NCBI GenBank assembly: GCA_021106775.1 | Contig: JAIOTL010000347.1 | Coordinates: forward strand, 1-9,901 | Direction: 5' to 3' | Origin: Planctomycetota bacterium | GTDB taxonomy: Bacteria; Planctomycetota; UBA8742; SKZP01; JAIOTL01 | Length of the DNA stretch: 9,901 nt | In this document: positions 8,401-9,901 of the stretch, one piece after another | How positions within the stretch are numbered: position 1 is the first letter of the stretch | How the letters are laid out: each line of letters begins with the position of its first letter | Notes under the pieces: generated by a model | The model's database searches: none | Told to the model about the DNA's origin: nothing | Seen by the model: only the letters and a program-made list of their open reading frames with translations | Program-made: the position numbers and the translations under genes

Positions 8401-8524
8401 CTTCCGTCCCCGATGCATATTTCACAGAATTGCCTGATTTTGCAGAGGTGGGTAAATCCACTTCTCTTTGCGTCCCATGTTTGATGTACACCGATTTTTG
8501 AGTTTTTGTAAAGGTGGGTAATCT
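8401..8524 (+). repeat. degenerate 66-base tandem duplication
   Basis: Shifting the sequence by 66 bases aligns 8401-8458 with 8467-8524 at roughly 60 percent identity by hand count. The best-kept blocks are CGTCCC (8405/8471) and a 20-base block ending in AGGTGGGTAA (8436-8455 and 8502-8521, 17 of 20 identical). It begins directly after the stop codon of the giant gene. Confidence 0.5.
8444..8465 (+). terminator. possible terminator hairpin of the giant gene
   Basis: AGAGGTGG (8444-8451) pairs with CCACTTCT (8458-8465) through eight pairs including one G·T, with a six-base loop. It begins 50 bases after the stop codon. Only a weak T-rich tail follows (CTTTG), so intrinsic termination is uncertain. 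Confidence 0.3.
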
Positions 8525-8813
8525 TAAATTAGGCGAAGGCATCAATTTAGGGATATGTAGCGTTTTGCAGGCACCAGCCAGATAATTTCCCTCTACTTTA
8601 CTATTAATTTGCTATGAAATCGATTTAGCAACAAATATGGACGAACTGCAGTCATACAACTGCTTGTGTCGTGCTATTTCACTAATTACACGCCCCCTTG
8701 CTCAGAATAATAGGAACAATGCAGGCATCGACAGGCATTACTCCACCCTTGTGGGGGAGTCGAAGAGAACGAGCCGGCAGGCGAAGTTTGATTCGGTGAG
8801 GGGTTATTTCTCG

Positions 8814-8867
8814 ACAAAACCTTGAAATTCGGTGTGAAATCTTTACGAAACCTGGAAATTCGGTGTG
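8814..8867 (+). repeat. two direct copies of a 23-base repeat, 31-base period
   Basis: Segments 8814-8836 and 8845-8867 match at 21 of 23 bases; the shared core is GAAATTCGGTGTG. They are separated by eight bases. They lie within the segment bounded by the inverted hairpins. Confidence 0.7.
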
Positions 8868-8876
8868 TTACAAACA

Positions 8877-8924
8877 GGGGACGTAAAGAAAATGGCAGAA
8901 AGTCTGCCCAGGTTTACATGCCCC
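8877..8924 (+). repeat. nested stem-loop
   Basis: A perfect inner hairpin, GGCAGA (8894-8899), loop AAG, TCTGCC (8903-8908), is enclosed by GTAAA (8883-8887) with TTTAC (8913-8917) and by GGGG (8877-8880) with CCCC (8921-8924). The layered pairing is more than expected by chance in AT-rich DNA and could be a structured RNA or a palindromic repeat. No known RNA family was recognised. Confidence 0.45.
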
Positions 8925-8988
8925 TCCCTGCATCATGCTGCGCAAAGCTTGCATTCTGCGACCCTCCCACAAGGGGAGGGTGATTGAC

Positions 8989-9008
8989 GACAGGCACCCT
9001 TGCCTGTC
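8989..9008 (+). repeat. perfect CAGGCA-type hairpin
   Basis: GACAGGCA (8989-8996), a CCCT loop, and TGCCTGTC (9001-9008) form a perfect eight-pair stem. It has the same arm core (ACAGGCA/TGCCTGT) as the hairpin at 9030-9049 but a loop like the reverse complement of that copy, so it looks like another member of the family. Confidence 0.65.
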
Positions 9009-9029
9009 AATGATGACAATGTCGATAGA

Positions 9030-9060
9030 CACAGGCAGGGATGCCTGTGCCACCATTTAC
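9030..9060 (+). repeat. CAGGCA-type palindromic repeat, right copy
   Basis: CACAGGCA (9030-9037), a GGGA loop, and TGCCTGTG (9042-9049) form a perfect eight-pair stem followed by CCACCATTT. It matches the minus-strand copy at 150-180 at 27 of 31 bases. The outer pair is A-T in one copy and C-G in the other, and an inner pair is G·T versus G-C, so the stem is conserved by compensation. Confidence 0.75.
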
Positions 9061-9101
9061 TTTTTCAACTTTCACAGAGATAATACTGTTGCCTGAGCGT
9101 A

Positions 9102-9126
9102 GTCGAAGGCAGCGTTGTCGAAGGCA
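9102..9126 (+). repeat. short tandem repeat GTCGAAGGCA, 15-base period
   Basis: GTCGAAGGCA occurs at 9102-9111 and 9117-9126. The stretch before it, CTGAGCGTAGTCGAAGG, resembles intergenic repeats seen in several Bacteroidota-related genomes; that resemblance is from memory only. Confidence 0.45.
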
Positions 9127-9153
9127 ATGATTACAAAGGCAACACGTAACATT

Positions 9154-9212
9154 GTGGTTTCGAGAGCCTCAACCACCTCAGAGACCTTTGGTGGTTTCGA
9201 CTTCGCTCAACC
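9154..9212 (+). repeat. two-copy GTGGTTTCGA…CTCAACC repeat, 37-base period
   Basis: GTGGTTTCGA (9154-9163, 9191-9200) is followed in each copy by CTCAACC (9168-9174, 9206-9212). The first copy can close as GTGGTT/AACCAC (9154-9159 with 9171-9176). AACCACC (9171-9177) can instead pair with GGTGGTT (9190-9196) at the start of the second copy, so two alternative hairpins compete for the same strand. Confidence 0.6.
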
Positions 9213-9239
9213 TCCTGTTGTACCGGCATGTTTATAGAG

Positions 9240-9264
9240 AAAACCTACAGTCTTTGACCGCAGG
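9240..9264 (-). terminator. possible terminator of ribF
   Basis: On the minus strand, CCTGCGGTC (9264-9256), loop AAA, and GACTGTAGG (9252-9244) form a nine-pair stem with two G·T wobbles, followed by TTTTCTCT. The wobbles pair only in minus-strand RNA, which fits the direction of ribF. It lies about 130 bases after the ribF stop codon, and the T tract is short. Confidence 0.4.
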
Positions 9265-9299
9265 CTAATTAATAATGTGGAAACAGTGCGAGCGGCAAG

Positions 9300-9343
9300 A
9301 TTTCTGCCCACCGAATATTCTGGATTACTGCTTTTGCAGAAAT
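9300..9343. repeat. 8-base perfect inverted repeat with long loop
   Basis: ATTTCTGC (9300-9307) and GCAGAAAT (9336-9343) are perfect complements 28 bases apart. A smaller CTGC/GCAG hairpin and a GAATATTC palindrome (9313-9320) lie inside. The function is unknown and this may be chance. Confidence 0.25.
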
Positions 9344-9394
9344 GACAAGTACAATATTCAGAATGGTTGGCATAATGCTCGCATGCCTATTTCA

Positions 9395-9901
9395 TCAGCC
9401 AGATAGTCTGTCGCGAATATAAAGTTTGAATTCTTCGATGTCGCTATGTATCACCTTGATTAATTCATCGATTGTATTAAATTTTTTCTCGTCACGAATC
9501 TTGGTTATGAACTCAATTGTCAGCTCTTTGCCATAAAGATTACCCTCGAAATCAATAACGAATACTTCAAGCTGAGGTTTCATCGAATCAGGATTATTTA
9601 TATGAAACGTCGGATTGTAACCGATATTCGCCACCCCGAAGTACTGATTCTCATCAATGCCAAGAATTTTCACGCCGTAAACCCCAAGCGGCGGAAGAAA
9701 ACCGATGTCCATTTTAATGTTCGCAGTTGGTACACCGAGTTTCCGACCTTTTTGTATTCCTTTGATGACAATGCCGAGGACAGAAAAATATCTGCCAAGC
9801 AGTTTTTTAGCATCTTCCAGCATGCCTGTTTTCAGGATTTCACGAATCCGCGATGAAGAAACAGGTGAATCATCGACGTAGAAAGGTTTTGCGGTCAATG
9901 C
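9395..9901 (-). CDS. ribF: bifunctional FMN adenylyltransferase / riboflavin kinase, C-terminal part (cut by window edge)
   Basis: RibF phosphorylates riboflavin to FMN and adenylylates FMN to FAD in the cytoplasm. About 168 codons are visible, of the roughly 310 usual for the family. The frame stays open to the window edge, so the start lies outside; the TTG at 9898 is not a credible start. The visible part opens with the SSSRIRE motif (about residues 14-20 from that TTG) that ends the adenylyltransferase domain. The riboflavin kinase domain follows, with GRKLGVPTANI (51-61, the PTAN nucleotide and metal site), GVANIGYNPTF (88-98), and LEVFVIDFEGNLYG (110-123) with the expected catalytic-base glutamate E111. 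It ends with a normal helical C-terminus and TGA at 9397-9395. All key kinase residues appear intact. It converges on the giant gene across the repeat-rich kilobase. Confidence 0.95.
   Translation of the reverse strand, partial: ALTAKPFYVDDSPVSSSRIREILKTGMLEDAKKLLGRYFSVLGIVIKGIQKGRKLGVPTANIKMDIGFLPPLGVYGVKILGIDENQYFGVANIGYNPTFHINNPDSMKPQLEVFVIDFEGNLYGKELTIEFITKIRDEKKFNTIDELIKVIHSDIEEFKLYIRDRLSG

Larger units (their letters stand above)
8740..8981. repeat. 242-base segment bounded by inverted, covarying GC-rich hairpins
   Basis: The 21-base hairpin at 8740-8760 and the reverse complement of the hairpin at 8961-8981 are the same element: both have eight-position stems and an identical CTTGT loop. 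Two stem positions differ by compensating changes (T-A versus C-G, and C-G versus T-A), and one position is mismatched (A×G) only in the left copy. The inverted placement resembles the ends of a small non-autonomous element, but no target-site duplication was identified. The two hairpins may equally be independent insertions of one palindromic family. Confidence 0.55.
8394..9394. other. gene-free, repeat-rich intergenic region of about 1 kb
   Basis: No reading frame here looks like a real protein; the longest ones lie across palindromic repeats. The left part (8401-8524) is a degenerate tandem duplication. Positions 8525-8739 show nothing beyond short chance palindromes. Positions 8740-9212 hold closely packed hairpins and direct repeats. 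Positions 9213-9394 hold a candidate terminator for ribF and one long-looped inverted repeat. The two flanking genes converge here. Confidence 0.75.

Noticed and set aside
8637..8825. 62-codon open frame on the plus strand
   Set aside because: It runs across the palindromic repeat at 8740-8760, has no ribosome binding site, and its translation has no recognisable pattern.
8814..8867. CRISPR array
   Set aside because: Only two repeat copies with an eight-base gap; there are no spacers of normal length and no cas genes.
8868..9056. 62-codon open frame on the minus strand
   Set aside because: It consists almost entirely of the hairpin repeats at 8877-8924, 8961-8981, 8989-9008 and 9030-9049; such frames are a usual by-product of these repeats.
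9602..9856. 84-codon open frame on the plus strand
   Set aside because: It lies fully inside the well-supported ribF reading frame on the other strand.

Overview
The window comes from an AT-rich bacterial chromosome. No ribosomal RNA, tRNA, transposase or CRISPR array is visible. A large secreted protein built from PPC-like beta-sandwich repeats, a PknB-type kinase fold and many short CAGGCA-type palindromes between genes would suit a member of the Fibrobacteres-Chlorobi-Bacteroidetes group (an Ignavibacteria or Kapabacteria-like lineage). This assignment is an inference with low confidence. The near-perfect Shine-Dalgarno sequence of the large gene is not what one expects from typical Bacteroidia.

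Layout: positions 1-271 are mostly intergenic, with a possible gene tail at 2-64 and one palindromic repeat at 150-180. From 2206 down to 272 (minus strand) runs a 644-residue protein with a Ser/Thr kinase fold. It lacks both catalytic aspartates and the glycine-rich loop, so it is a predicted pseudokinase, and it has a long acidic-basic-acidic tail. A divergent intergenic region of about 390 bases (2207-2594) holds tandem repeats on the pseudokinase side and a direct-repeat/inverted-repeat cluster on the other. From 2595 to 8393 (plus strand) runs a 1932-residue exported protein: signal peptide, two small beta domains, a helical segment, then twelve degenerate PPC-like repeats at about 118-residue intervals. 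Positions 8394-9394 carry no credible gene. They hold a dense cluster of palindromes and direct repeats, several of which show compensatory base changes between copies. At the right edge, on the minus strand, is the C-terminal half of ribF (FMN adenylyltransferase / riboflavin kinase), cut by the window end.

How the genes relate: the pseudokinase and the giant exported protein are divergently transcribed and share one upstream region, so they could be co-regulated. Nothing in the sequence proves a functional link, since one is predicted cytoplasmic and the other exported. ribF is a housekeeping gene that looks unrelated to this pair. The most notable items are the doubly inactivated pseudokinase with its duplicated acidic cassette, the twelve-repeat exported protein with no visible enzyme domain, and the covarying hairpin repeats on both sides of the locus.
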